A stretch of 64,000 nucleotides of DNA from Varroa destructor (Eukaryota > Arthropoda > Arachnida > Mesostigmata > Varroidae). The position numbers were made by a program, and so were the translations under genes. Below, piece by piece: positions 25,601-37,538 of the stretch; position 1 is the first letter of the stretch; the number at the start of each line of letters is the position of its first letter. The stretch is taken from contig NW_019211459.1 in NCBI RefSeq assembly GCF_002443255.2, positions 18,820,253 to 18,884,252 of the forward strand. Reading direction: 5' to 3'. The notes under the pieces are model-generated. The model searched no databases. It was not told the DNA's origin and worked only from the letters and a program-made list of their open reading frames with translations.

Positions 25601-27682
25601 TGTTTTATGCTTAGTAACTCATAAACTTACAAACGCTACCGTGTGGCAATCGGCCGGCTGTTTTCCATTACGGCACTATGCCGAATAGCACTCTATGAGA
25701 TCTCTCTAAACATTCAGCGAAGATAACGTAATAAGTTCTCAGATAAAACTTGCACATGGCAATGTATCGTGCTCTTTTGAAAGCGCTCTCCTTAAGGAAC
25801 GTGCATCTCAACAATAACGTCTTTAAAGGCTTAGGAAAATGCAGCATAAGGTTGAACAGCATTTAGGTCTCTCTGACATACGGGTCAGTTGACAAAAGGA
25901 TGTCCGTGTCTGTTTAGCTACAATCATTTGTTAAGGACGTAATTCAAGTTATAAGTGCGTAAGCACAAAATCATATATAACTGATCATCGTATAACCATT
26001 TCGTGTTCTGGACCATCTCTTATAGCTTCATTTTGTTTTTCAACTATAATAAAGTACGAGTAACTTACAAGTCTGAACAATTAGTTTGCGTGAACCGTTG
26101 CGTCTCAACCAAGAGTATAAGCTTTGTCTCGTGTTTAAGGCCTGCTGGAACCACTGAAGTATGATAACAATGTTTGTGGCCCGAATCTCTAGCAGACTAA
26201 AGGCCTAATGGGAATAAAAAAAAAATGAAATAATCTTTTGTATCAGAGACATCGGACAATGAAACAGGGTCGCCGATATCGGGTGACAGGACTGTACAGC
26301 GAATTGTACTGTACAACGAAGTACCTTGTCCTTCATACAGATCCTTATAGCAAATTCGGAGCCTACTGAGAGCGCCATTGCAGCTTAAGTTAATGTCTCA
26401 CATGCTGCTTTGCGCAGAACAGGTCTTGCTGATTAATTGATACGGAGTTACGTAAGCAGTAGTTATCGAAGAAAATGCATATATATATATATATATAATT
26501 TTTTTAGGCTATCAGGTGACCTCTGGAAGTCATGCGTAAAAAATAACGACCGATGATAGAATCGACGTTTCGTTTACGCCAACGTTTCGTTTACCCTGGT
26601 AATATGATCAGTACCGCTTCCAGTCATACCGGTTCCATGAGTAGCTACAGGATAAACGGTGACAGCGCTTAGCGAAAGGGGATCGCCCACCCCGCTTGAG
26701 ATTTTCGAATAGATAACACCGCCACTCAACGTGACGACATCGGAGTTAATTACCGATATCGTTCATCATGGATTGCACGTACCGGAATGATACGACGTCT
26801 TTTAAAGTAACATCGTTCGGACACTGGATGTGCAACGAGAAACGCTTTAACGGCATAGCATTTTCAAGTAGTCCAAAACAACTACGTAATATAAATAATT
26901 AAAATTGAACTTATGGTGTGACAAGTGGCTTTACATTACAATGTAATGAAGTTATTCAATTAGTCGATATCATTATACTGTAGGGAAAAGGTATCGTGCC
27001 AAAGAAAGGTCAACGTGCACAGCTGTCATTCTTCTCCATTTGTCGAACCGCCGTTAACACAGAAGAACGAAATTCTATCGTACATCATGCCAAAACTGAA
27101 AGGTTAATAAATAAACGTAGGTAAGGTAAACTTTTTTAAGTTGTCGCCTGCGTGTTTAGTTAAACATTCGGTTCATAACAAACGTTTGGGGCTTAGGAAT
27201 AACAAAATAACAGGCAAGCAACGCAATATATCCGTCATATCAAAGATTAGAGCTATTTCTAAGCGCCATCTGCTCAGCCTCTTAGACGTGAGTTCGATAC
27301 CTGAACTTAAAGACCTACATTTTAATTATTGTTAATTTACTTCTATTTACCGCTGATAACTTTGCTATTGTTAATCTCGACTAGTTTCGTTTGTGTTTAT
27401 TTACTCTATTTCTGTTGATCGGTACGGTAATATATGTATTTTATAATGTCAAGCTTCGTAAACACACACCGTACAATTAGCGAATACTCTAAGTATCATT
27501 CTACTAAGCGTCATATATACATCTATGTACACTCGTACGGCACAAGCTTATTTTTCAGTATTACTACACCGAGTTCCAGCTACTTAGAGCCAATAATGGC
27601 GAGAGATTTAAAATAAAGTGAATTTTACCTGATTAAGCGCGGCCTGCTGCTTATCTGAAAGATCACCTACGCGTCCACTCAT
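13404..27682 (-). CDS. SEC14-like protein (CRAL-TRIO plus GOLD), complete, 14 coding exons
   Basis: Coding exons in transcript order: 27682-27629, 21152-21080, 20380-20337, 18089-18027, 17687-17594, 17200-17106, 16505-16427, 16102-16022, 15772-15686, 15431-15289, 15020-14970, 13998-13869, 13735-13689, 13565-13404. All have AG/GT borders and matching phases, giving 400 codons plus TGA, close to the roughly 400 residues of vertebrate SEC14L2. The start MSGRVGDLSDKQ matches the family N-terminus. Residues about 20-60 (HDDHYCLRWLRARNFNVEAS) are the CRAL-TRIO N-terminal helices; about 75-255 the lipid-binding pocket (GGTCGFSKDGG, GHTLIFDVEGFDI, ELPVKFGGT); about 289-385 a GOLD domain (VEFESDGHDIALSL, GEYLLRFDNSYS). 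The family binds tocopherol, squalene or phosphoinositides and moves them between membranes in the cytosol. No lesion is visible. The ligand cannot be read from sequence. Confidence 0.93.
14572..14662. repeat. Compound (CA)n/(GA)n microsatellite
   Basis: About 25 CA units (14572-14622), a short interruption, then about 15 GA units (14632-14662). It lies in the intron between exons 11 and 12 of the SEC14-like gene and creates a spurious Thr-His ORF. Confidence 0.97.
19652..19688. repeat. (GA)n microsatellite
   Basis: About 18 GA units in the intron between exons 3 and 4 of the SEC14-like gene. Confidence 0.95.
20511..20529. repeat. (TA)n microsatellite
   Basis: Short TA run in intron 2 of the SEC14-like gene, about 130 bp upstream of exon 3 in transcript direction. 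Confidence 0.9.
22286..22540 (+). CDS. Unassigned 85-codon open frame or exon
   Basis: The plus frame is open from just after a TAA at 22283 to a TGA at 22538-22540. A TTGTTCAG acceptor-like site at about 22299-22306 could start an exon in this frame. The first in-frame ATG is at 22388 and would give 50 residues. The product looks like a real protein: charged, no low complexity, with WVEKFGPNEIGKM, EANEPRWQAFISLFCVGEQN and ATPIDGITIF. The minus frame over the same stretch (22303-22503) is also open but Ser/Pro-rich and less convincing. It lies antisense inside intron 1 of the SEC14-like gene. I do not recognise it. It could be an exon of a nested gene, or a fossil of an inserted element or virus. 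Confidence 0.35.
   Translation, partial: NVFKIVQQSRTLDVTGAPTNRKWVEKFGPNEIGKMSENAEEGEANEPRWQAFISLFCVGEQNGRATPIDGITIFRHETARTSAA
23577..23590. repeat. Poly-G (14)
   Basis: Run of 14 G, the longest G tract in the window. Confidence 0.95.
23650..25300. pseudogene. Broken coding-like block of unknown origin
   Basis: Protein-like stretches appear here in several frames, broken by stops and apparent frameshifts. On the plus strand from about 23656 there is a hydrophobic, membrane-like stretch (SWILVAISAILACSFFSLGF) ending at a TAG; 24913-25293 is open for 126 codons, initially basic. On the minus strand, 24480-24950 and 24250-24470 read as lysine-rich pieces in shifting frames. The pieces do not join into one gene and no family was recognised. 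The block could be a decayed insertion, or just a region of higher GC where chance frames are longer. It lies in intron 1 of the SEC14-like gene. Confidence 0.25.
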
Positions 27683-28079
27683 GATAAAATCGCTACTGAT
27701 GTTAGCAAACGTATCTTAACAGGGTCAATGATATAACGCGTCAAACGCGTTAAACAGGGGTGAGTAGGCCTTTTCTGTTTCGCTTACAAAAACCGCTGTC
27801 ACTTATTTCGTCACTAATTTTCGGCTGCGTCTTTGGAGATACGAATCGCCTTTGATCGGCTATCCGTTAGTTCAGCGTACGGCGCAAGAAATCCCATGAG
27901 CACTAGACTGTTTCTAAAATGGTCCGTTTGACTCGATATTCGCCTACTATTTCACCCTACGGATACTATAAAAACGGTTCCAAAGAAACGTTCTCTACTT
28001 TCCGTCCGTTCCCAACGCCGCAATTGCTAGAGAGAAGTGCTGCGCGTGTGATAATCGCTCGACCCCTTGTGCTGGCCCT

Positions 28080-29460
28080 TTCTTAGGCAAACTCAAGCAG
28101 TTCAGTCGATGCGAACATGCGGTCCGTTGACGTGGTCACGTAGACACGCACGCACGCACACACAACAACAGAAGTGATCTGTGAAGAGCAGGAGCGACAG
28201 CGGCAGCACGAATCGTAGCAATGACCGATACTGCACTGATGCGGTCAATTAACCTCCTGTTTAGGCTGCTGTCAGCTGCCCAGTGTTAAGTTAGCCGGAA
28301 CAACGAATTGGTGTGAGACGCAAATGTTTCACAATGCCACGATAATGTCGCGCGGCCTTTGATTTAATTTAGGTGGCTGCCGCGCCGCCATCAGTAAGGA
28401 GACGCTAGCGACACCCTTACTAAGCGCCCTCAACGAGTAGGAAAAGGAAAGCCATCCACAAAAATACACGTCTACCTAACCGTGCAATTGTGTGCTTGTT
28501 AAGAACGATAGCAATCAGAAGGGGAAAGGAAAGTCTCTCGTTTGTCGCGAGCGGGTGCTTGTACTGAGGTAGTTGCATTTGAAACAGTAGTCGCAGTCGC
28601 GGTAGTAGCAGCAGCAGCAGTAGCAGCAGCTTCATTGTCTGCCGTCAACCAGCGCTACCGATCGACACAACGCGATTCCGTCAATTTTGCTATTCAGCGA
28701 CGAAGCTTCAGCGATATCGGCCGCGATAGGGCCGGCGACGGGTTTACGCTTGCCGCCGCCGCTGCTGTCGTTGTCATCATCATCGAAATCTTCGTTGTTC
28801 TTAATGTCGTTAATGTTCCCGAAGGGTGCATCAAGTGTAGCGCCGTGAGAGCTTGGCCACTGAGCCTTTTGGTCGTTTGACCTTTTTCAGCGCCGAGTTC
28901 CCTCTCACACGCTCTTTTCGAGTTACTGCGATTTCGATGATGATGATGATGACAACGACAGCAGCGGCGGCCTTGTCTTCCACTTCGCCTTTTCTCATAG
29001 TCACAACGGTGGCTGGCGTTCCTGCGATGGTAGCACTGGAATAAGTCCTTCACTGCGTGGACTACGGATAAATGGCTAATAGCAGGGCAGGGGCGGCTAA
29101 ATTGAAATCTGTTTAGCGACGACCGGTCGCTGTTCGCGATCGACTGTAGCAATTTGATGTAACAATCCGTATCATCGTTCTCCTTAACGCGGACTGTTCT
29201 CTGATAGTGACTGCTGATGACGGCGATTGCGAGCCGAAAAAAACAACCCAGAAAAATTTACTCGTAGATGCAATGGTCCCACATATCGATACAGCTGGCC
29301 AAATTACTTGCGTATATGGAAACATAATACGTATTCCCCGATTCTTTGTGTTATGCAAAGTTTCTTAGGCGCTCTAGCGTTTACAGCCAGCTCCAGAATT
29401 TACAAGTTACAACTGCACGTTTGGTCCAAGGTCCATTCAACCTCGTACTGATGCTCGCAC
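28080..29460. promoter_or_regulatory. GC-rich, trinucleotide-rich presumed promoter region
   Basis: Base composition shifts to GC-rich with frequent CG, beginning 400 bp upstream of the SEC14-like start codon. Short Ala, Val, Met and His runs in its ORFs reflect GCA, GTC and ATG/CAT repeats rather than protein. No TATA box was pinned down. The promoter role is inferred from position and composition only. Confidence 0.35.
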
Positions 29461-30916
29461 GTGGACGCGTGATTGTGCCGTTCACGTATTTCATATGTCG
29501 CGCTTGAAACGGACGCTCGTTAGCGCGTATATCTGCATTCTGATAAGATTACAACTATCGAAACGCTAATTAGAAGGAAAGTGTCAGAGACAGGAAGATG
29601 ATACTTTAACAATGTACGGTTATTCGCGTGTCAAAAATACTAGCTTTTTTTTTTCATTGACCTGAAAAGTTGCGGAAACCCATTTCTCACTCGCTAGTCA
29701 GGACTGCAAAACAGAACAGCAGAATCTCTGTAAGAGTATTTAAAATTGATTCCGCCCACAAGAAGGCCGTCTCCAGAACTTACTGGTTAACGACGTTGAA
29801 CCTTGACTACACGAACATGAATTGCGCCAGGATCCGCTAGGGGTACAGGACACGCGAGCTTTATGCTGGATATTCAGCCACGGCTGTGTTCCATTAGTAC
29901 AAGCAATACGATTCTGCTTTGCATGTTAAGGGTGTGGCGAAAGAAAATGATGCTTGCAACAGGTCCGTCCAACAAAATATAGATATGTATCGAATGAAGA
30001 TATTGTGACTTCACGGGTCCAGCAACAGGCACAACCGTAAGCGTAAGGCAACGTTCTTAATGGGTAGTTCAGCGAATTCATTTACCGGTTATCGGTGGCA
30101 TTTTACCAGTATAGATAACCTTAAAATGTTTGATATTGATTTGATATATATCGGATTGTAGGCGCCAGCCTGAACGCTCGAATTCTTTAGATTTTGCGTC
30201 ACTGGGAACGAGCCTAAAGAAACGATGAGCTCTCAATGTGTTCTGTATTTTCGTAAGTCTACTTTTACAGTTCGAATATTGTTTTACTTTCCAAACCGAA
30301 AGTCATTGATACAGGAAAAACCTGAACGCCTATACGTCAGCCGTTCCTAAAGTTGGTGATGCAAACATTGCGTTATTTAGAACTAAACACTTTATCATAC
30401 AAATGATCTTTCATTGAATGCAATCAAATGTAGTATCGGAACTTATCACTACCTCCTCTATCTTGTCATATTGTATGAAAAGTTCACACTTGTTTGTTCG
30501 AACGTTCACTGCCCCTTGTGCTACGTGCAGCCTGTATTTCATTAGTTGTCCCCCCTTAGAATGATCGAATTCCGTTGATTATAATTGCCGGAATTGACGA
30601 AACCAGTTTCCTTTTGAATGTGAAGAATCCAAATTAATATATTCGGTAGTCCTTATTGTTTCCTCGGCTTGCAGCGGTTCCTATTAAGCGAAGTCATTGA
30701 ATTATTGAAGAGCTGTGACACCATCGACTGAGGCACCACAGAATCTTGTTCGCCGTAGCCTTGAGCTCGAGCTGGTATCTTTAGTCGGCTTTACATTGCT
30801 TCTTCTGGGATCTGTTATCGTCACAGCTTGTACAAAACACTAGCCTTCTATAAATAGCCCAGGTATGATAGCACAGAAGGGACGTACTAAACCTGATCTA
30901 TTGAATCTGAGACGAT

Positions 30917-30941
30917 ATTGGTTGGTTGGTTGGTTGGTTGA
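30917..30941. repeat. (GGTT)n microsatellite
   Basis: About six TTGG units followed by an ATT-rich tract. Confidence 0.9.
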
Positions 30942-31439
30942 TTATTATTGCACGCGTCAATCGGGCGCACGATGATGCAGAGGTGGAAACTTCGATAAAA
31001 CGTGACGTAAAATGAGTGCTTCTATTCAAGGTCGAGCACAACTAGGTTTTTGTTAGTAATATGGCCTATTAAAATTAGACGAAAAAGCTATTCTGTTGTA
31101 AGCGCTTTGGAATGATTTGATAAGATACTTGTTAGTACAGAGAATATTAATTAAGGACACGTGGCCTGCGCTCATTTCTGTTCAACTTTGTTACGATCGA
31201 TCGCGACAGGTATCAGCAGTGATTGCTATAAGGAGATTTCGTGTTTCGTTTGTCTGCTGCGGCTTTGCCATATTCATCCTCGTGTATTCTGAAGTGTTCC
31301 GCAAAATGAGCCTTCGTGCATAGAGCTTTTAGCACGTCTAACGGTCAGCTGTAAATAGCTAACATCGCTGCTGCCGTTGAATAGCAACGAATACAGACCT
31401 CCATTTCGTTCTGTACTATGAGCTAGATTACGCTTCGCT

Positions 31440-32080
31440 ACCTATCAAATTATATTGGCTTGCCGAAAAAAGTATTGAGCCAAAGTCGAAATAACTGTTT
31501 TTGTGTCTTGAAACAATAACTCGAAAAGCAACCATTTTAGTCGATCAACTACTGCCATTTCGGTTATTAGCCAATAGCCCCTATCACTGCAGAACTTATA
31601 ATGATTTTTGCCGAATCATTATGAGTGAAAGACTACGCTTTGCTTTCCTAATTTACTAATTCTGATCAATTTTTCAGTGATTTTTCGTCATCCTGCCAGT
31701 GGTTGACAGTGGATATCCGAATTAACTGTCTTCATGGACAACAATATGCACGATTCGTTAATGCCCATCGAACATATGATTGTATCAATCTGAACTGGCC
31801 ACAGATTGTGCAGCACATTTTTTCTATTGAACATTATTTTCGCGTGTGAGACACTAATTCACTGTCACCACTGTTAATAATCACTGTCACCTTGAAGATG
31901 GCTTGAGTTTGCTGCGTTTCTGGAAAATTTCGCAGACGGAAGGCGATGGAGAAGACTCTTCTCGATCAACTCGTGAGGCCCCAAGAGCTGAGCTCTTTTT
32001 TTGTAAACAAATCTCTTCAAATGGTTAAAAATTGTATAGCGGTGGGTGTTTAGTTCTTTACCGGTATCCACTTGTGGGTC
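31440..32080 (-). mobile_element. Decayed mariner transposase, minus strand
   Basis: Minus-strand translation resembles the Tc1/mariner superfamily. The ORF at 31874-32071 carries YTIFNHLKRFVYKKRAQ and LGPHELIEK, matching the helix-turn-helix end and the conserved WVPHEL block of mariner transposases. Further on (lower coordinates) VNSDIHCQPL and KQSVVFHSYNDSAK match the segment leading to the second catalytic Asp (VFHQDNARPH in active elements). Stops and frameshifts break the frame, the N-terminal part is not recognisable, and the HDNARPH block is degraded, so it is inactive. Terminal inverted repeats were not identified; the boundaries are approximate. Plus-strand open frames here are antisense shadows. 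Confidence 0.72.
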
Positions 32081-32797
32081 ATGCTAAATTTTCGCGATAG
32101 TTCCACCACGTTTTTTCGAAATTATTCGATTATTCTAAAAAGTATTTTTCACATGAAAACTATCAGAACGAAGAGAACAGAGCGATTTCTTTCGTTAACA
32201 CACTCTGACTGTAAATAGCATATTTTTTTTTTATGATTTGGCCAGTTTTCGTGCCTTAATCGTAATAAAATTATAAAATACAGCAAATTTTTATGAAGAT
32301 TTTACTCATCTTCCAGAGGCGAAATTTCGAGCCTAAATAAAGGCATTCCGACAACTGTGGCACATCTGATATATGTAGATTTTAGTTTTCAAATGATAAC
32401 AAGGCCGACCTGACACAGTTAGTACTGCTTGAGATATGTGACTTCAAAGCCATCTAGCCAGACAGGCGATCGATGCAACACCCCGACGAATACCGTTAAT
32501 AGCTGACCGCAGGACAAGCGCATACATACATTATACATAATAGGTAAATTATAGCTAAATTCGTAAACTTACAATCGATGTAGCAGGGTGTGCAAACTTT
32601 CTTTTCAAAAAAGGCGTAGCGATGAGATTGCCGACTGCAGCCGATTTTGACGAAAGTTGCCCCCCAATTGTAACAGCTTAAACCCCAAACGCTCTACTTT
32701 ATAGGGACATGCAAAGCCATCTCGTAAGGTAACAAAACTTTCTACAGATTTTCGTCATCGACTGTGCTACAAATTAAGTTACATATACTCATTAATT

Positions 32798-33022
32798 TTG
32801 GATGAAACGAAAAAAAAGGTAGAGACTTCGCTTGGTTAAATGGCTTTATTGAAAAAGCGTCAAATGGTGAAAACACCAATTGTGCGCTAACTGACTCTGA
32901 AACTTGGCATAATGCAGCATATGCCACCGTGGTAAGAAATTTTATTGGCGCTGTGAACTTGAAACTCGCGGGGCATCCCACGACGGACGTCTCGTGCAGA
33001 CGCTGTACGGACGTACTGATAT
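32798..33022 (+). CDS. Unassigned 70-codon open frame
   Basis: The plus frame is open from just after a TGA at about 32795 to a TGA at about 33020. It has no ATG near its start and reads as a compositionally normal protein with Trp, Asn, Cys and His (FIEKASNGENTNCALTDSE, WHNAAYATVVRNFIGAVNL, SCRRCTDVL). It is not low complexity. Both flanks lack strong splice sites. It could be an exon of the CUB gene downstream, a relic, or chance; the minus frame is also open (32742-32981). No family recognised. Confidence 0.22.
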
Positions 33023-36000
33023 GACTTTATTTTGAAGTATCTACACTCGAGCAAACTAAATAAGCAATACACTTACTATATATAGATTAATAAACATGCT
33101 TATAATAGTCGCTCTGTAGAACTTCTTGTTCAACAAATTTGATCCTTCGGTAAAGTTCATGTAATTCCAATAACCTGGCTTTGAAACCTTTCCAGAGACC
33201 ATGTACATGATCGAAAATCTCACCGTTACTACGATTGAGCTGATCTTAATCCTAATTATAGTCGTAGATCACTTATTGGTCAGCTGTTTACCACTACATT
33301 GGGTTAGGTTACGATTTAGTTCATCAAGCCTCCACAATTTACTGGCCGGGCATCTAGAAGAAGCTAACAATGCCTAAAATGAATGCCTTTCGTTTATTGA
33401 CGGCTGTAAAGTATCCGTTGGACTTCTTCTAGAGCTTCATTATGAAGTCATTTGTCAACTACCGAAGCGTCTGAAATGCAGGAACTCTGTAGCGTGCAAT
33501 TGGGTCAAATCTGTTTATGGATACGAATGAATTACGTGTTCCGTTTCTACCTGTTTGTTTAACCGAAAATCTCTAGGAACAACAAACCGTTCCGATTCGA
33601 ATTGTCAGCTCACTCAAAAGTGACACTTGCTGATGCCACTGACGCGTTCCGGGAACTAACAGAGTAGTATTTTTGTTTTTTTCATTGTTAAAGTTATTAC
33701 ATTCATTCGATTGATACCGCAAACCTTCTCATACTGGGATCATCGTTAACCGCAATCTCATTTTATAGTTACATTGGACTAAGGTAAACGAGTAGGTAGC
33801 CTTAATGATCAATGGTACGTAGCGTACAGAATTATCAAATGCAGGCAAGAAGTTTCGTGTCGAAGTGACTGGGGCTCTTGATACGGCTTCAGTGTCCGGT
33901 TGTCATGTTAATGGCGTATAATTTAAGCGCATGACATTGCACAAATTCTAGACAGAAACAAGACCTAATGATACAAATGTCTCAAGAGGAAAAAGCTGTG
34001 CCTATTAAACAATAGAACTAAGGCTGAAAGAAGATTGCACGCTGCTTACGGTCAATATGGCTCTGCTGTTATTTTGTCAGTAAGTTTATAGAAAGATACA
34101 TGCGTTGTTTGTGACGTAAAAAATAAACTTGGATAAATAGGAACGATAGTAATTTATTGCTTTTATTCTCATTGACTAAATTTAAAGGAAGTCAAGTTGT
34201 GTGCATTCTATCAATAGTTTCGTCTTTAGTTTTTCATCACGAACTGCAGCCCCTCACCGCATGGGTCGAACTCACTTGGTTCTAAATAAGAAACCAGCTC
34301 ATTCTTGCCGTTAAATGACCCGTTGTCAAGAAGCAGAGACTGATCTTTCGATTGAGTAGTCTATAGAACGTTTTTTTACACTTCGTTATAACAAGTCGAC
34401 GAAAAATACGTGTTTACTCACAATTGAATTATACTAAAGCATGCAAAATATATATATATTACTGTAAAATGACTAATTCGCCTAATGTCGAACACGACCA
34501 GAGAAGATTAAAAAATAGGTAGATTGACAGTTGCAAATGGTACTGAGTTTTTTCAAGATTTAATTATTTCTAATAATATTTGACTCTCTTGGATAATATA
34601 CAATCAACAATATATCTATATGAACATAGTGAAACGAAGCTTGTTTCAAGGAAGCCACACAGTTTTAGGACATTTCAATATGTTGGAGAGACTGTGCTTG
34701 ATATTTCTGCAAAATTGCCACTACTTTAGAGTTCATCATTTGCTCCCTCTGTTGCCTATAGCCTCTTGTTACTTCCTGGTCGATATGCCGCGTTTTATTT
34801 CTCATTGTAATCAGTCAGAAATAGGAAAATAAAAACAAGAACGCGTATGTCCTTTTACAACACAGGAATTATAATTATACTTTTCGTAATGGCAGATATA
34901 CTCAAGATCATGGTCCATATCTCCCTGAATATCATATCAGAAGGTAAAGCCACAACTCAATCACTATTTGAGACTCAATGCACTGCTAAAATGCAGGGTG
35001 AAACAAGCGGCGGAACAGCTCGTTAAAGCACATAGGAAACTGAACCGCAGAGACAATAAAAGTAGTACAAGTGTATTTGTATCTAATTATAATAATTGCT
35101 ATAGTGAAATGTATCGCGGAGGGGATCCTACGCATTGTTTATTATTTTTTTTGCATATTCCGGATATGGTTTCACAGTTATCGAAAATTAGGGTGTTTAG
35201 AAAACTTAGTCTTTTATCGTCACCAAATTTAACGCCGACGCCTTAATCCGGCAGCTACGAAATGCGGTCATCAGTTACGTCAAGGGTAATTCGTTGAGCA
35301 TGAGTGCGTCGCCACTGCGTCGCATCGATGGATCATGGGCCGTTATGGCTCAAGCAAACAGGCACTACGTCTTGTCTCCTTCTGATTGACCTTCGTCTCA
35401 TGTGATATTTGTAACAGCCGTATGAATGCTGGGCATGTTCTTGCTTAGTCTAACTGCTTACTCTGTCCTGTAAGCCTGATCTTTTTCCCTAAGTGATATC
35501 GTTGAGGTTCGTATTGAACATCAGGATAGTTTTCAAAGAACTTCAGCATAATTATTCGGCTCCAGATAACATTCTGGTGGATTCTGCTGTTTCTTAGAAC
35601 ACCTAGCGGTAAGTGCTTAAACTTCAAAATAGTATAGACATCATTGGAGTCAATGTCGATTACCTACGAGTCTATATGGTTCTTGAATTGCTTTACACAA
35701 TCGTTGAAGGCCATTATGAAGTACAGAAGTATACACAATGTGCGCAAATAAAAATGTTAGTCTAAATATTATAAAATATAAGAATAGGTGTACTCAACAC
35801 ATTTTTCTCGACCGCGTCGAGTCAGAATGCATTTCCCCAGCAGTCTAATTTATTAAACACATTCAAAATTAACTAGTTCTTTTTTAGATTAGCTACTAAC
35901 TCAAACTTCAGTACTTCATTTACTTTAGTAAATCGTACTTCATATTTTGTTACCCTTCCCTGCACTGCTTCGGGAGAGGGTGCTCCACTCTCTCGCTGCG

Positions 36001-37433
36001 ATCTTATTCGCCATCCTCCGCCTTTGTAAGAACGAAATAGAGATGAACGAACTGGGGGAGCGAGGGAAGGGGTTCGCCAGGAGGGTATAGACTAGCGAAT
36101 GCGAAGAACAGAGTACACGAGCATCTGCGTAATGGGTGCTCCACTACGGCTTCATCCCGCAGACGCACATCAACCCCAGCCTAACTTACTCAGGATGTCC
36201 CTCACTTCGCTTCACCTCGCCATGAGGGTACGATAGCGTTGAAAGAGTATATCGGCTGGACAGACAAGATAGAGTCTCTCACCTACAAAGAAACAGAGGC
36301 ACACACAAAAAAACCAGAGCGAACTCGAAATCATCCAGATCTTTAGCATATAAATTATCCAATGATGAATGCATTAGTCAGCTTGAGAGAAGCAACAAAA
36401 ATGTCGGTATTGCTATATACATAGAGATATGAGGTGGGATGGATAAATTGCCTAAAAAATAAAACTTTCGCCAGCTAGTTGCGATATAGCTTCGTTTCGT
36501 ACAGCGTGAACGCATTCTTTGTAGATTGTCTAGACAACAAAACAGCGCTGCTGGCTGAAATCGTCGCACAGAATACTTGGCAAGTAACTGATGAGAAGGA
36601 AGCGGGAGTACACCCAGACGACCCCATCTTCAGATCCCTTTAGATTTCATCCATCTCTTTTTGGTCGTCTACCTCCAAATGGGGGCGCTAGTGGTTGCTG
36701 CTACCTCGATGAGGGGAGCAGAGCTGACAGGACAGAGCGAGATGCGCTAGCACGGCGGGCGATGTTCATTCGTCGACCTGGACTGCGTACGCGGTCCTAC
36801 ACGCAGACGACAGTGTTGTGATATCTAGGACACGAGTAGGATATAATTGGCGAAACAGGAGATGCCTTATTAGAATAAAGTAGTAAAACAGCGGGCGTTA
36901 CGCCCAATAAAAGCTCTTCTTTCGGTGCTTAATGATTTTCATGCAACTAGAATTGCAGTGGTCTGCAGAAAATTGAGGAGTTGTGTGTTTCGGTAATAAT
37001 ACACGATAGACTGGATTCAATTATACGGCCAAAACTGAAACTGGCCAAGAGTGATGCTTCTACAGGAGCTACGGTGGGCGATCTTGTTCATAGTGAGCGC
37101 GCTGTTGCTAGCTGAAGCGCGCGAATGGCAATCACAGGATATTGCAGAATCACGCAACGGTATAAAGTGTTGTTGAATTCCTGATCAAAATATGCATATG
37201 ATTCGGTTAAAAATTCTGATCACTCTCTTAGTCGATATAGTTATATATGATCTAACAAAAAAAGGTTTATTACACGAGTGATAGTACCAACATCTGCAAC
37301 ACAGCGCTTACAGATATAAATACTCTAACAAACTTCCTGTACTGTAATAAGAAATTTGTTTAACTGGCAGTAAACTTCGATAGCTGCATTCGATTTCATG
37401 GTATCAATGATAACTAGACTGTTAAGCAATCCG

Positions 37434-37538
37434 TTACGACGTCGGGTTCAACTTTTTCTCACCAATAACATCGAATAGATCCTGCATGATTCCATGTAGC
37501 TGTGCACTCTTACTACGAGTCCGTGATGCCCTGAAAAA
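37434..37538 (-). CDS. Possible terminal exon, unknown gene
   Basis: After a good minus-strand acceptor (CTTTTTCAG) the frame runs 34 codons to TAA and looks protein-like (RTRSKSAQLHGIMQDLFDVI, then GEKKLNPTS at the C-terminus). A second exon-like segment lies upstream on the same strand at 37927-37981, between TTTTTCAG and GTAAGT, reading KKSTATTCLIQELTT in its only open frame. The two do not join in phase, so an exon is missing between them or one is false. No family recognised. Confidence 0.35.
   Translation of the reverse strand, partial: FFRASRTRSKSAQLHGIMQDLFDVIGEKKLNPTS

Larger units (their letters stand above)
21153..27628 (-). other. Intron 1 of the SEC14-like gene
   Basis: A 6.5 kb intron between the first exon (18 codons) and exon 2. 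It contains a 14-base poly-G at 23577-23590, a TA run at about 26479-26497 and several coding-like fragments of unknown origin (22286-22540 and 23650-25300, separate entries). A small tandem copy of ACGTTTCGTTTAC occurs near 26567-26595. No tRNA or complete gene was found inside. Confidence 0.7.

Noticed and set aside
28542..28880. 112-codon plus ORF and 152-codon minus ORF (28694-29152) in the GC-rich region
   Set aside because: Ala/Val and His/Thr runs come from trinucleotide repeats, and the plus frame has no ATG start at its beginning; more likely promoter or untranslated sequence.
31650..31848. 65-codon plus-strand open frame that looks protein-like
   Set aside because: It is antisense to the minus-strand mariner relic, whose transposase motifs explain the lack of stops.
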